Of a DNA stretch of 64,000 nt, positions 54,546 to 64,000 are shown piece after piece. The DNA comes from Candidatus Epilinea brevis (GTDB taxonomy: Bacteria > Chloroflexota > Anaerolineae > Epilineales > Epilineaceae): positions 186,001 to 250,000 of the forward strand of contig JADJUE010000005.1 of NCBI GenBank assembly GCA_016710785.1, read 5' to 3'. Numbering within the stretch: the first letter of the stretch is position 1; the number at the start of each line of letters is the position of its first letter. The position numbers and the translations under genes were made by a program. The notes below the pieces were generated by a model. The model saw only the letters and a program-made list of their open reading frames with translations. It made no database searches and had not been told where the DNA came from.

Positions 54546-57500
54546 TCACCCTCTCCTCCCCCCCTTCCGCCCCGCCGCCCACTCCCCCAACATCGCCTCT
54601 GTAACCCCCGCCCGCCCCACCAGATCTTGCACAATGCCGCGGAACTCGGCGGCGGCGGCCTCGGCTTCCCAGGCCACCCAGGGCAGCAGGAACCACACGC
54701 CCCATAGCAGTCCGTAGCGCCCTGGCAGCGGCGCGCCGGCGGCCTCGGCCTGGTCGTCGAGGGCGAGGAGGATGCGGGCGCGCTGCCGCGGGTTCCAGCC
54801 GGCCCAGCCGTAGAGGGCGCGGTCGCCGGTGGCGCCGGGCATCTCGGTGAAGGCGATGAAGCGTTCCTTGGGCACGTCGAGCTTGCCACGCAGGCGCCAG
54901 ATGCTGGGCTTGGCGAAATCTGTCGAGCCGTACCTGGGCGGCACCGGCACGGTCACGTCCTCGCCGCGATCCTGGGCATGCTGCAAGGCCCAGGTATGCT
55001 CCCAGGCCGCCCGCTTCTCGAGCCCGGCGGCGCTGTAGCGGTCGGTCTTGCAGTTGGGCACCGCTGCCTCCACCACCAGCCGCCGGAGGATGGCCTCCAG
55101 CTCGTAGTCCCGCCGCCCGGCCAGCTCCTGGGCCACGGCCTGCACCGCGGCATCGGTCTCCAAGGCAGCCGCCGCCCGCTGCATCGGCCACGGCGCCGGC
55201 TGCTCCCTGGCCCAATCCTCCAGCCGGTCGGCCAGCCACCCGTCCAGAGCCGCCGCCTCCTGCGCGGCATGGTCCGGCTTGAACCAGCGGCGCTTGTAGG
55301 TGGGCTGCTCGAGGAGGGCCAGGCTGGGGTTCTGGGCGATGAGGTCCAGGCGCCGCTCGACGATGGCGCGGTAGCGAAGGTCAGGGATGTTGGCGACCTC
55401 GGTGACCGGCTCCCAGCCGTGCCGTGCGAACCAGGCAGTGGGCTGCTCACCGGGATCCTCGCCACGTGCCAGCGTCTCACGGATGTCGAGATTGTGGCGG
55501 GCGAGGATGATCTCGAAGCTGCGATTGCCGGGGACGAGTTCGGCGACATCTGCAGGCGGGATCCGTGGCAGGTCAGCGGCGATGCCGTAGAGCCCGTAGG
55601 CATACCAGTCCAACTCCTCCTGCAAGGCGACCATCTGCCGAAACCGGGAAAGGTCGCGGTCGCGACGGGCGGCGAGGGCCGCGGTCAAGGCGGTGTGATC
55701 CTGGGCGGCGGCAGTATCGATAGCGAGAGCGACGGTGTCCGCGACTCGGGCGGCGGCGATGGTGTCCAGGTGGCGGGCGAAGGCGATGAGGGTGGGGTCG
55801 GCGGGGGTGGGGATGGGGAATTGGAGGAGCTTGGTGGAGTCGTGTTCGTAGCGCGCAACTCCCATCGTTCGCGCATGCCGCCACCAATGCCGCCAACCCC
55901 CCTTGTCCTGGAACACCTGCTTCATCCAGAAGCACGCCACCGACGCGTTCAGCAGCCCGAGCAGCCCCAGGTGCGCATCCTCCCCGGTTTCCGGCGGGAG
56001 CTTGATGACTGGGGCCGTGCGGTTGAACACCTTGCCCCCGCGGTCCAGGACGAAGTGGTTGTGCGTCGCCACGAAGGCGAAGGTGATCGAGAGGGGGGTG
56101 CGGAAGCGGTCGGCGAAGAACATGGAGTGCTCAAACCAGCGGTTGCACCCGTTCAAGCATTGGGGTGGCCGAATCGCTTGCGCAGCCTCGAAGACTTGCT
56201 TGGTAGTGCCACAGGTAGCTTTGGATGCGCGGTTGAACTGAATTCGGGGTGTCCCGAGCTACGGAGAACGTCTTGTCATCGGGCTGCAGCACTCTCGGCT
56301 GATCCACACCCCAGTCGCGAATCCGTTCTCCGATGACCAGGGATTCGATTCCAGGCCCATCCGCGCCCAGGGCCTCTCGTATCGGAAGCGTATGCACTGT
56401 CCTCTCCCGTGACGGGTTGATCCCGATGGAGTTAGCCGGTGAACCCAGCTTCGTCGAACCAGCATCTCACGATCTGCTGGGTGACTTGGCCGCCCACCCC
56501 CCTGCAAGCTCCACGGATGCTTCCCCAGCGTCCGACGATCCAGGTCCGCTACCGAAACGAACTCGTTCTCGAAGCCCGGCCGGTCATGGCCAGCCGCGAT
56601 GCTCGTCCACACCAGCCCCTTCGCCGGGTCCGCCGGCACGGTCGGCTCGCCGCGCTTGCCCATCACCGTGCGGATGGGCGAAGCCGGATCCGGACGCCCC
56701 CGCTCGCCGAAGAGCAGCACCGTCGGCGTGCCGTGGCCCGGGATGTACGCGCCTGACGTGTCGATGACCAAGGTCAGCGCTGCTGCGGCAGGAACTGCTC
56801 GATCAGCGCCTTGCCGAACTCCCGCTTCACGAAGCTGTTGGCCACGATCAACCCCACCGCGCCGTCGTGCACCGCCAACTGGAAGCAGCGTTCGATGAAT
56901 GGGCAGACCAGCGTACATGCCCGTGGCCGACACATACCGCGCCCGCCCCCCACCTTCTCCTTGTGGTAGGCCTTGGCCCGCTCGTCGCGCTCCGTGATGT
57001 AAGGCGGTTGGCCACCACCACGTGGAAGCCCGCCGTCAGCAGCGGCGCCAGGCGGGCCCGCACCTCCGGTCGGCTGAGCGTGGCAATCGGCAGGTCCGGT
57101 TCCCCCGCGGCCACCGCCGCGCCGAACAGGTCCAGCTGCCGGCTGGCCGGGTTCTCTTCCCGCTCCGGCTGGTCCAGGCCGTCCGCCCAGAAGACCTGCG
57201 GGTGCAGGTCATGCGCGTCGTGCAGGTCGCGGCTGCCCGAGGCCTCCAGGGCCGCCATCAAGAGGCGGGCGCGGGCCAGGGCGCAGGCGTAGTCGTTCAG
57301 GTCGATGCCCACCACGCGCGGCAGCACATGGCGCGCCGCCTCTGAGGCCGTCAGGTCCGGCCGCGCCGCGCAGGGCCGCGAAGAGGCGGTGGAAGCCCGC
57401 CAGCAGGAAGTGCCCCGAGCCGCAGGCCGGGTCCAGAGGCGCACCTCCTCCGGGCCCCAGCGCGCCAGGGCCGGGGCCAGCGTGCGGTCCAGCATGAAGT

Positions 57501-58095
57501 CCACCACGAAGGCCGGGGTCTGCAGAAGCGCGTAGCGCCTCCTTCACCACCGGGTCCAGGTCTTGGTACAGGTCCCCAGCAGGCGGCTGTCGAAGTCCTC
57601 CCCGTCGAAGCGCCAGCGCAGCTCCCCCGAGTCCGGGTCCTTCGCCCGCCAGAAGTCCAACAAGTCCCGCGCCAGGTCGTCGCCTGGCTGAGCCACCTCC
57701 GCCGGGGTGGGGGCGAACAGTTCCGCCAGGCCCGTAGCAGGGCTAGCCAGGTCCCGGTAGATCCAGCGCAGGTAGGCCGCTTCGCCCAGGTCCGGGGCCA
57801 GGCGGCGGAAAAGCTGCTCCGATTCCTCGTCCAACAGCCGCTGCGGCCGCAGCAGCCCGCGGTCCTCCAGCACCCGCAGGTACACCGAGCGCAGCACCCA
57901 CATCACCGCCGCCCGCCGCGCCAGCAGGTCCGTCCACAGCTCGAAGCCCTGACCCACGTTCTCCGCCGCGTGCAGCGCCTCCGCCGCCACCCGCGCTGGC
58001 CCATCCCCCAGGATGCGCCCCCGGATGTCCGCCGCCGCCCGCCCGCTGAGGCGCGAGAGCTGCTCCGTCAGCTTGCGCCGCGTGGCCGCGTTCAC
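54546..58095 (-). pseudogene. pglX: PglX, BREX type 2 adenine-specific DNA methyltransferase (several frameshifts)
   Basis: Reading across about six frame changes gives about 1180 aa of PglX. The N-terminus (GTG 58095; NAATRRKLTEQLSRLSGRAAADIRGRIL) leads to the SAM motif DPACGSGHFLLAGFHRLFAAL in one frame. The NPPY motif is broken exactly at its codons by a missing C (about 57000-57010), and the target-recognition and C-terminal domains (RTPLSITFAFVATHNHFVLDRGGKVFNRTAPVIKLP...LLGLLNASVACFWMKQVF; PPRYGSTDFAKPSIWRLRGKLDVPKERFIAF) follow. In BREX, PglX marks host DNA at adenines. One deletion in the catalytic motif inactivates the gene as read. Ends 15 bases before the AbiU2-like gene. Confidence 0.82.
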
Positions 58096-58173
58096 CGCGT
58101 CACCCCGCCAGCCGCGCCGCGCATCCGCCCCGTCCTGCCGCGTATCGGCCCGAAGCTCCCGCACATCCCCGTC

Positions 58174-61100
58174 TCATGCCGGCACCAGTTCCCGGAGCGG
58201 CAGCGGCTCGCCCAGGAGCGGCAGGCGCTCTTTCTCGTTGAACAGCGGCGTGTGCCCGTAGATCACGCCCGGGATCACCAGAGCCCAGAAGCCGTAGGTC
58301 CCCGAGAGCGTCTGGTTGTAGAACCAGTTCAACAGGTCCGTGGCCTCGCAGAGTTGCAGCAGGCCCGTGTCCCCCAGCACCCCGCCGACGGCCCGGGGCG
58401 CCCTCCTGCTCCAAGATCTCCGCAGCAGCCCTTCCGCCTCCTGGCGCAGCTTCCATTTCTGGGCCTTCTAAAGCTCCGCGCGCTCGAATTCCGCAAAGCG
58501 CGGCTCCATGCGCGCCAGCAAACGGTCTTCCAGGCTGATGAAGCGCGCCTCCGGGCCTAGGGCCGCCGCCACGCCGCGGCCCAGCAGTCGATGCCGCTCC
58601 GGGGGCGTCACCACCAGGCGCCAATGCCCGTGCCCTGCCGCCAGGCGCAGCTGCTCCGCGGCCGCCTCGCCCGGGCTAGCCTGGCCGCGCAGCCAGGCCG
58701 GGCAGGGCGTCCTCCAGGGAGCGCCGGCGGCGGCGCGTCGGCGCCCGCCTCCAGCAGGCGGCCCTCCTCCAGGCGCAGCGGGCCTAGGCCCAGGGCGTTC
58801 AGGTCCAGGGCCGCCAAGGCCGCCACCAGAGCCGCCTCATCCGCCGGCCAGTCCGCTGTCGGGCCCAGGGCCGCGCGGGCCTGGGCCGTCAGCTCCGCCA
58901 GGGTCAAGGGCAGACGGCTGCGCGGCAGCAGCCAGGCAAGGGCCTGGGCCAAGGTCACCCGGCCCGCGATCAGTTCACCCGATGGGGCGCACCAGAAGCC
59001 CTCCGCCACCCCCGTCACCAGGGCCGCCGCGTCGCCGCCGTAGCCCGGCAGCCCCGCGGCCAGAGAGCGGGATATCGCAACAGCCGGCATCGGCGGCCAT
59101 TCCGCCAGAGCCGCCGCGCGGCGCGGCAGCTCAGCCGCTCCGCGGGCAAGCTCCGCCGTGAGCGCCAGCACCGGCTCCCGCAGGTCCCGCGGCCCCGGTC
59201 CGGCTTCCGCCCAGGACCAGTCCAGGCCGAAGGCCGCCAGGCGCAGGACCTGCTTCGCCAGGCCCTCGTCCTCCGTGGGCAGGGCCGTCACCACGGCCTC
59301 CAGCGCGTCCTCCTGAGGCAGAAGACCGCCCGCTGCGGCCATGGCCGCCGCCAGGCCCTCCAGCGCCGCGCCCAGCGGACCCTCCCTCAGCCGGCCGCGA
59401 GCTTCCACCACCGCCTGCGACACCGCCTGCCGGCTCACCGCCAGCCGCTCCGCCAGGGCCGTCTGGCTGGCAGGACGGACATCCGCCGGCGCCGCCAGGG
59501 CCATGGCCACCTCTTGCTGCCGCGGGCTGAGCTGCGCCAAGGCCGCCTCCCAGGCCGCCTCCAGGGACGCCGTCTCCGGGTCTTCCGGCGACCCCGTCGG
59601 CGGATCGCTCTGCCGCCGCAGCACCTGCTCCAGGCGCAGCAGCCGCAGGTCACCCAGCCAGGGCACCGCCAGCAGCTTCGTCCGCGAGGCCTGGGCCAGC
59701 GCGCCCACCGTGTTCAGTTGGGCGCGCTTCAAGGCCGCCGTCAAGCCCTCCGACATGCCCAGCCGGTCCACCGGCCGTTCGTCACCCACCAGCGGCTCGA
59801 AGAAAGGTGGCTCCGCGGCCGGCGCGGCGGCCGCTGGGACCATCTACCGCGCTGCAGCAGGGCCGCGCGCAGAGCGCAGATCTCCTGCCAGCGCCGGCGG
59901 CCCACGCCCCGCAGGCGGGCCAGGGTGTCCTCGTCCATGGCCACCAGGTCAGCCTGGCTGCTGAGGCCGTTGCGGCGCAAGGCGTTGTAGGCGCCGCGCG
60001 TCAGCAGCGCTTCCGGCAGCGGCGCCGCCGGATCCGGGCTCAGGTCCCAGGCCGCCGGCACGGGAGCCTCCGTGGGCGCCTGGCCTGTGGCACGGCGCAG
60101 AGCCTGGCGCATGGCATCCAGACTCTCGTAGCGTGCTTCCCGAGCAGGCGCCAAGGCCCGCCGCAGGAAGTCCGCCATCGCCGGCGGGTTCACCTCATCC
60201 TCGTCCAAAGCCACCGCTTCGTCCGGCTGCGGCGCCTTGCCGCCGAAGGCATGCGCCCCCACGAAGAGCTCGAAGAGGCAGAGCGCCGCCGCGTAGCGAT
60301 CCGCGGCCGCGTCCCACGCGGTCATCGCTGGGTCGCGGTACAGGGGCGTGCCGATGGCCAGGCGCTCAGCCGGCTCGGAGGCCAGGGAGAAGTCGATCAG
60401 GCGCAGGGCCTGCCGGCCGAGCATCAGGTTGTCCGGCTTGATGTCCTTATGCGTCAGGCCCTGTTGCTCCAGGTAGGTCAGGGCGTCCAGCAGGTCTTCG
60501 GCATAGCCGCGCAGGAGGGTCGGGTCCGGGTCCGGCTGGCCGTCCAGCCAGCGCGGCAGGGGTTCGCCGTCCACCCGCTCCATGATCAAGGTGATCCGCT
60601 CCGGCACCACCGCCGTCAGGTCGATGGCCCGCACGATGGCCGGATGGTCCAGCCGGCTCAGCACCGCGTACTCCGCCCGCAGGGCGTCTTCGGCCGTCGG
60701 GTCGGGATGGGCCACCTTCAAGGCCCGTTGCTCGCCGCTCATCAGGTGCAGAGCCAGGTAGACCGTGGACAGGCCGCCCTCGCCCAAACGCTCGCGGACC
60801 TCGTAATCCACGCCCAGGCGGTGGCCGGCCGGCAGATGCTCCGGGTCCAGGCGCGGCTCTGGCGCCGGCGCAGTCCGTTCCGGTCGCAGGGCGGCGTCCA
60901 CGGCCCGCATGGCCTCCAGCACCGTGGCGAAGCGATCGGCGGGTCGCAGGGCCAGGAGGCGACGGAAGGGCAGGTCCAGGGCCTTGGGCAGGCGCGCATC
61001 CAGGTCCGAGAGGCTGGGCGCCACCGCGCCGCGGCGCAAGAAGGCGGCGCTGCTCTCCGCCAGGGGGCGCCCCAGGGCCAAGAGGGCCAGCAGCATTCCC

Positions 61101-62280
61101 AGGCTGAACTGGTCCGAGGTCGGCGCGGCCTCGTGGAAGTCGCGCAGGATCTCCGGCGCCGCCCAGGTGAGCCGCTCCTCAGATTCCAGGCTGCTGACGA
61201 TGGTCGCCTGCCGGCTCAGCTGCTTGGCCAGCTCGAAGCCCGCCAGACGCAGCTGCGGGCGCTGTGCCTTGTCCTCCAGCAGGATCACCTCAGGCCGCAG
61301 CAGGCGGTGCACCACGCCACGGCGGTGGGCGAAGTGCAGTGCCTCCGCCACCTGCCGCCATAGCCGGAGGCGCTCGGCCAGAGGTGGCCACTGGGGGCCC
61401 TCCGGCGGGTAGCGCTCCAGCCAGGAGGCCAGGGACAGGCCCGGGAAATGCTCCAAGGGCTGACAGATGCCGATCTCGTCCTGGAAAGGCGACTCGGCGT
61501 CCAGGATGTTGGGATGCTGGCCCACGCTCACCAACACCTGCGCCTCCCAGGAGCAGCGCTGCACCACGCGCTGCCGCTCCTCGTCGCCGGCACTCCAGGG
61601 CAGACTGTAGACGCGTAGCAGCCGCCGCTTCTGGGACATCTCGTTCTCGGCCAGGTATTCGGTGTAGTCCTCACCGCGGTCCAGCACCGAGCGCAGCTGC
61701 CATTCGCGCACCCGACGGCTGGGCTGATGCGCCTGGTCCGCGCCCGTCAGCACGGCGTGAAAGACTTGCCGGGCATGATCGTCCAGAGGCTCCGGCAGGC
61801 GGCCGCCCATCAGCTCGTCGCGCAGGAACTCCGGCCTGCGCAGGGCATCCAGGATGGTGGCCCGACTGTGCACCCGGGCGCGGCTGGCCGGCCCTCGATA
61901 GCCAGATCGGTGGTATGCGACAGGAAGACCAGGCCTTCCACCCAGCAGCGCCCCGCCGCGGCACTGCGGCGCTTCACCTCACCCTTGAGCACCTGGGCCG
62001 TCAGGCGATTGAGGCGCAAGGGGCTGGGTCGCGGCGCCGGCAGCAGCCAGTCATGGTCCGTGCCCTCGATGCGGCCGCGGTAGCTCTTGATCTCCACGAT
62101 GAAGGCCGCATGGGGCGCCAGCACCACGGCGTCCAGCTCGTACACCGCGCCATCGCGCTGCGCGAGCCAGGAGTTGGCGTAGAGCTGGAACGATGCCGGG
62201 AGGCCGGCGGCCAGGTAGGCCAGAGCCTGCCGCTCGGCATCATGGGCCGGCTTGCCCACCACGTGCACGGTCGCCGCCAT
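58174..62280 (-). pseudogene. pglW: PglW, BREX type 2 Ser/Thr kinase with NERD domain (frameshifted, internal TAG)
   Basis: The N-terminus (ATG 62280; KPAHDAERQALAYLAAGLPASFQLYANSWLAQRDGAVYELDAVVLAPHAAFIVEIKSYRGRIEG) is a NERD nuclease-like domain. A first kinase-like domain lacks HRD (it reads HRLLRPEV) and DFG (LAGFELA), so it is a pseudokinase. The second is complete: GEGGLSTVYLAL, HKDIKPDNLML and DFSLA. A helical C-terminus with a helix-turn-helix (LAERLAVSRQAVSQAVVEARGR) and a typical end (FWALVIPGVIYGHTPLFNEKERLPLLG) complete about 1360 aa. Frame changes lie near 61885, 59845, 58757, 58705 and 58400, and a TAG sits at 58470-58468 in frame with both flanks. PglW is the kinase partner of the Pgl system. 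Confidence 0.8.
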
Positions 62281-62296
62281 GGTCGCCCGCTGCCCC

Positions 62297-63043
62297 TCAG
62301 ACCAGCAGCACGGTGGCGCCGGGGAACCAGGCGCGCAGGGTGTCCAGGTCGTAGGGCTGCACCCCGCGCTCGGGCAGGGCGCCCAGCACGTAGTCCCAGC
62401 GCTGTCCATCGCCGCGCAGGTCGTCGATGCCCGCCGTAAGCGCAATGGGTGCCTGCCCGCTTAGGCCGCCGTCCACCGCCGTAAGGCCGGCCAGCAGCCG
62501 GTCCCGCCAGTCCCGCCAGGCGATGGTGAAGACATCCCGCAGGTAGATGCCTTCCAGGCTGTCTGCCAGGTAACGCGCCAGCTGGCCGCCGGTGCCGGGC
62601 AGCTCCAGCACCTTGTGGTGCGGGCGGATGCCGCGATGCAGGTCGCTCCGGCCCAGGCGGGTGGTCAGGCCCAGCCGACGGGCCTGCTCCTGCAGGTAGT
62701 CGCCGTCGGACTGCACCAGGGGCAGCCCCGGCAGGGCGCGCAGCCACGGCCCCAGGCGCGCGGGATCCAGGCGGCTCAGGTGGACTGCGGAGGCGCCCAG
62801 GACGCCCGCCGCGTCGAAGGCGAAGGGCTGCGTCACCGCCGCGTCCTCCAGCAGCAAGAGCGCCAGATCGGTCTCCGTCAGCCTGCCCCGGAAGCGCTGC
62901 CAGGTGGCCAGATCATCCTCCAAGAGGCGCCGGGAGCGCCGACCCAAGATCTCTTCGCGCGCCAGAGCATGCAGGGTCGCGCTCATGTAGCGCGCCGCAT
63001 CCTGGACTTCCGCTGGCATTCCGCGCACGTCGATGCCGCTCAT
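62297..63043 (-). CDS. First gene of the pgl cluster, unknown, Rossmann-like C-terminus
   Basis: This 248-aa protein has an N-terminal helical region (MSGIDVRGMPAEVQDAARYMSATLHALAREEILGRRSRRLLEDDLATWQRFRGRLTETDLALLLLEDA) and a C-terminal part with HHKVLELPGTGGQLARYLADSLEGIYLRDVF, reminiscent of a SAM-binding loop but lacking a clear acidic partner. The final WDYVLGALPERGVQPYDLDTLRAWFPGATVLLV may be a second Rossmann strand. It is intact, ends 17 bases before the pglW start, and has a promoter upstream, so it is the leader gene of the operon. It is neither brxD (no Walker motif) nor a helicase. Function unknown. Confidence 0.7.
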   Translation of the reverse strand: MSGIDVRGMPAEVQDAARYMSATLHALAREEILGRRSRRLLEDDLATWQRFRGRLTETDLALLLLEDAAVTQPFAFDAAGVLGASAVHLSRLDPARLGPWLRALPGLPLVQSDGDYLQEQARRLGLTTRLGRSDLHRGIRPHHKVLELPGTGGQLARYLADSLEGIYLRDVFTIAWRDWRDRLLAGLTAVDGGLSGQAPIALTAGIDDLRGDGQRWDYVLGALPERGVQPYDLDTLRAWFPGATVLLV

Positions 63044-63073
63044 GACCCCCAGCCCTCACGGGTAAGGGTCGGG

Positions 63074-63103
63074 ATTATGGCCGAGGGGCGAGGGGCTTGG
63101 CAA
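63074..63103 (-). promoter_or_regulatory. Promoter of the pgl operon (TTGCCA-18-CATAAT)
   Basis: On the minus strand TTGCCA (63103-63098) and CATAAT (63079-63074) are separated by 18 bp, about 31 bases before the ATG at 63043. Confidence 0.55.
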
Positions 63104-63266
63104 GGGCGGAGGGGCCGCGTTGCCGGCCTGCTGCCATGAACAGCCGGTGGACGGGTAACCTGCATCTCCAGCTGGTTCGGACGCGGGCGCCAAGTGTGGC
63201 GGCACCTTGTCGCAAGCTCGGCGCCTACCCCCGCGTCTTGCCCAAACCTTGCGCTATCCTAGAACC

Positions 63267-63488
63267 ATGATCAGCGACGACCTCCTGTCCCAGGTGAGCG
63301 TGCTCAGCGTGACAGAACGCATCGCGTTGATCAGCGTGCTGTGGCAGACCTTGCCGCTCGCCGATGTACCCGTCTATACCGACGAACAGGCATTGCTTGA
63401 CAAGCGTCTGGACGACCTGGCATCCCGCCCGGCGGATCAGAGTCCTTGGGAGGAAGCCCGCGATCGGCTGCGCTCTGGCCTGCCATGA
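63267..63488 (+). CDS. Addiction-module antitoxin (RelB/ParD-like, TIGR02574 type)
   Basis: This 73-aa protein matches the putative addiction-module antitoxin pattern: LLSQVSVLSVTERIALISVLWQTLPLADVPVYTDEQALLDKRLDDLASRPADQSPWEEARDRLR. The N-terminal part would bind its toxin and DNA. Its stop overlaps the ATG of the toxin remnant (ATGA). The start has TATCCT about 10 bases upstream and no clear ribosome site, so it may be leaderless. Confidence 0.75.
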   Translation: MISDDLLSQVSVLSVTERIALISVLWQTLPLADVPVYTDEQALLDKRLDDLASRPADQSPWEEARDRLRSGLP

Positions 63489-63529
63489 CCTTCGCTGTTC
63501 GTCTTCGCCAAGCAGTTGCTCAGGACTAG
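63485..63529 (+). pseudogene. Remnant of a ParE/RelE-type toxin gene
   Basis: ATG 63485 overlaps the antitoxin stop (ATGA) and encodes MTFAVRLRQAVAQD, the usual N-terminus of ParE/RelE toxins (strand then helix A). A TAG at 63527 ends it after 14 residues, and the next gene starts 13 bases on, so the catalytic body of the toxin is gone. The antitoxin is thus probably orphan. Confidence 0.5.
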
Positions 63530-63542
63530 GAGTTGGCAACAA

Positions 63543-63932
63543 ATGAATGCCCGTGGCGAGTACGCCTGCCGAGATTGCCGGCGCTGCAACACAAGCGCTT
63601 TCGGTTCGGCAGCGTACAAAACGAAGACTCGCGTGACCGGCGTCCTGACTCTCGGTCTCTCCCACCTGCTTCGAGCCGCCAGAACAAAGTGCGGTCGATG
63701 TGGTCACTTGATGGCGGACCATGTCATCGAAGACGAGGACGATGCCACGGAGTCGGCGGTGGAGACTCGGCGATCCGTTCCTGCTGCGCCACCCCGTTCC
63801 ACTGGTATGCATCCACCGGCGACAGAACAGAACGCAGTGGAGAAGATCAGGCAACTCGCCCGACTCCATGAGGCGGGTATCCTCACGGACGAAGAGTTCA
63901 AGGCCGCCAAGGCAAAGGTTCTTGGTATCTGA
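63543..63932 (+). CDS. Zinc-ribbon protein with C-terminal SHOCT domain
   Basis: This 129-aa protein has Cys pairs (YACRDCRRCN and TKCGRCGHLM) in the N-terminal half around a basic hydrophobic segment (VTGVLTLGLSHLLRAAR). A linker follows, then a SHOCT domain (AVEKIRQLARLHEAGILTDEEFKAAKAKVLG), a short helical oligomerisation module at the end of many membrane and RNA-related proteins. Its role is unknown. It sits directly after the truncated toxin. Confidence 0.75.
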   Translation: MNARGEYACRDCRRCNTSAFGSAAYKTKTRVTGVLTLGLSHLLRAARTKCGRCGHLMADHVIEDEDDATESAVETRRSVPAAPPRSTGMHPPATEQNAVEKIRQLARLHEAGILTDEEFKAAKAKVLGI

Positions 63933-64000
63933 AGGTCATCTCGCTTCAGTCGTCTGCCCTCATCACCACAGCCGACGGCCCCTGCCCTTGAACCTCTTCT

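Noticed and set aside
45061..63043. BREX type 1 or another BREX subtype
   Set aside because: The NERD plus two-kinase PglW and the PglX-PglY-PglZ set point to type 2; brxA, brxB, brxL or a Lon-like protease are not seen.
1..64000. rRNA operon or origin of replication
   Set aside because: No rRNA-like sequence, dnaA or DnaA-box cluster could be recognised; the AT-rich island at 44 kb has no such boxes.

Overview
The window is about 64 kb of GC-rich bacterial DNA. Genes lie on both strands with short intergenic gaps. I infer a Chloroflexota (Anaerolineae/Caldilineae-like) chromosome. The support is an rsmD whose catalytic motif reads APPQY, secreted proteins that end in a hydrophobic-LPRL tail, a PrsW-family protease, many short two-TM or zinc-ribbon proteins, and an infC-rpmI-rplT operon whose IF-3 carries a long acidic tail. 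This assignment rests on recognition, not on a database search. Several promoters of the ordinary TTGnnn-17/18-TAnnnT type can be read.

Layout. 0-9.5 kb: metabolic and membrane singletons (methyltransferase, M14 peptidase, nitrilase, epimerase, PrsW). 9.6-16.3 kb: a + strand run of xerC, an O-antigen-ligase/TPR protein, a WecA/TagO-type transferase and a MoeB-rhodanese. 16.4-21.6 kb: a LysM membrane protein, an amino-acid ABC binding protein and permease without an ATPase, a second methyltransferase and a MazE/PIN toxin-antitoxin pair. 21.7-29 kb: an abundant-looking secreted protein with its own promoter and terminator, rsmD, an envelope flippase-like protein, a second O-antigen ligase, a sulfite-oxidase-like oxidoreductase and a TrmH/SpoU methyltransferase. 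29.1-31 kb: rplT, rpmI, infC (probable AUC start) and tRNA-Val(GAC). 31.3-43.2 kb: two large secreted proteins, an SDR, cystathionine gamma-synthase, and an ECF sigma factor coupled to a beta-propeller anti-sigma protein. One of the secreted genes has been invaded by two MITE-like inverted-repeat elements.

43.4-63.1 kb is the accessory region. It holds a phage-growth-limitation (Pgl, BREX type 2) cluster read on the minus strand: an unknown 248-aa gene, pglW (NERD plus two kinase domains), pglX (adenine methyltransferase), pglY (ATPase) and pglZ (phosphatase). Two HU-like DNA-binding paralogues follow it, separated by an AT-rich island with a 58-bp palindrome. Every core pgl gene is disrupted by frameshifts, and pglW, pglY and pglZ each also carry an in-frame TAG flanked by conserved sequence in the same frame. 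The cluster is therefore either decaying, badly sequenced, or (less likely) recoded. A secreted bulb-type lectin, an Rpn-type nuclease and an AbiU2-like fragment sit between pglX and pglY. No brxD or helicase gene is visible.

The window ends with an antitoxin whose toxin survives only as a 14-codon remnant, and a zinc-ribbon/SHOCT protein.
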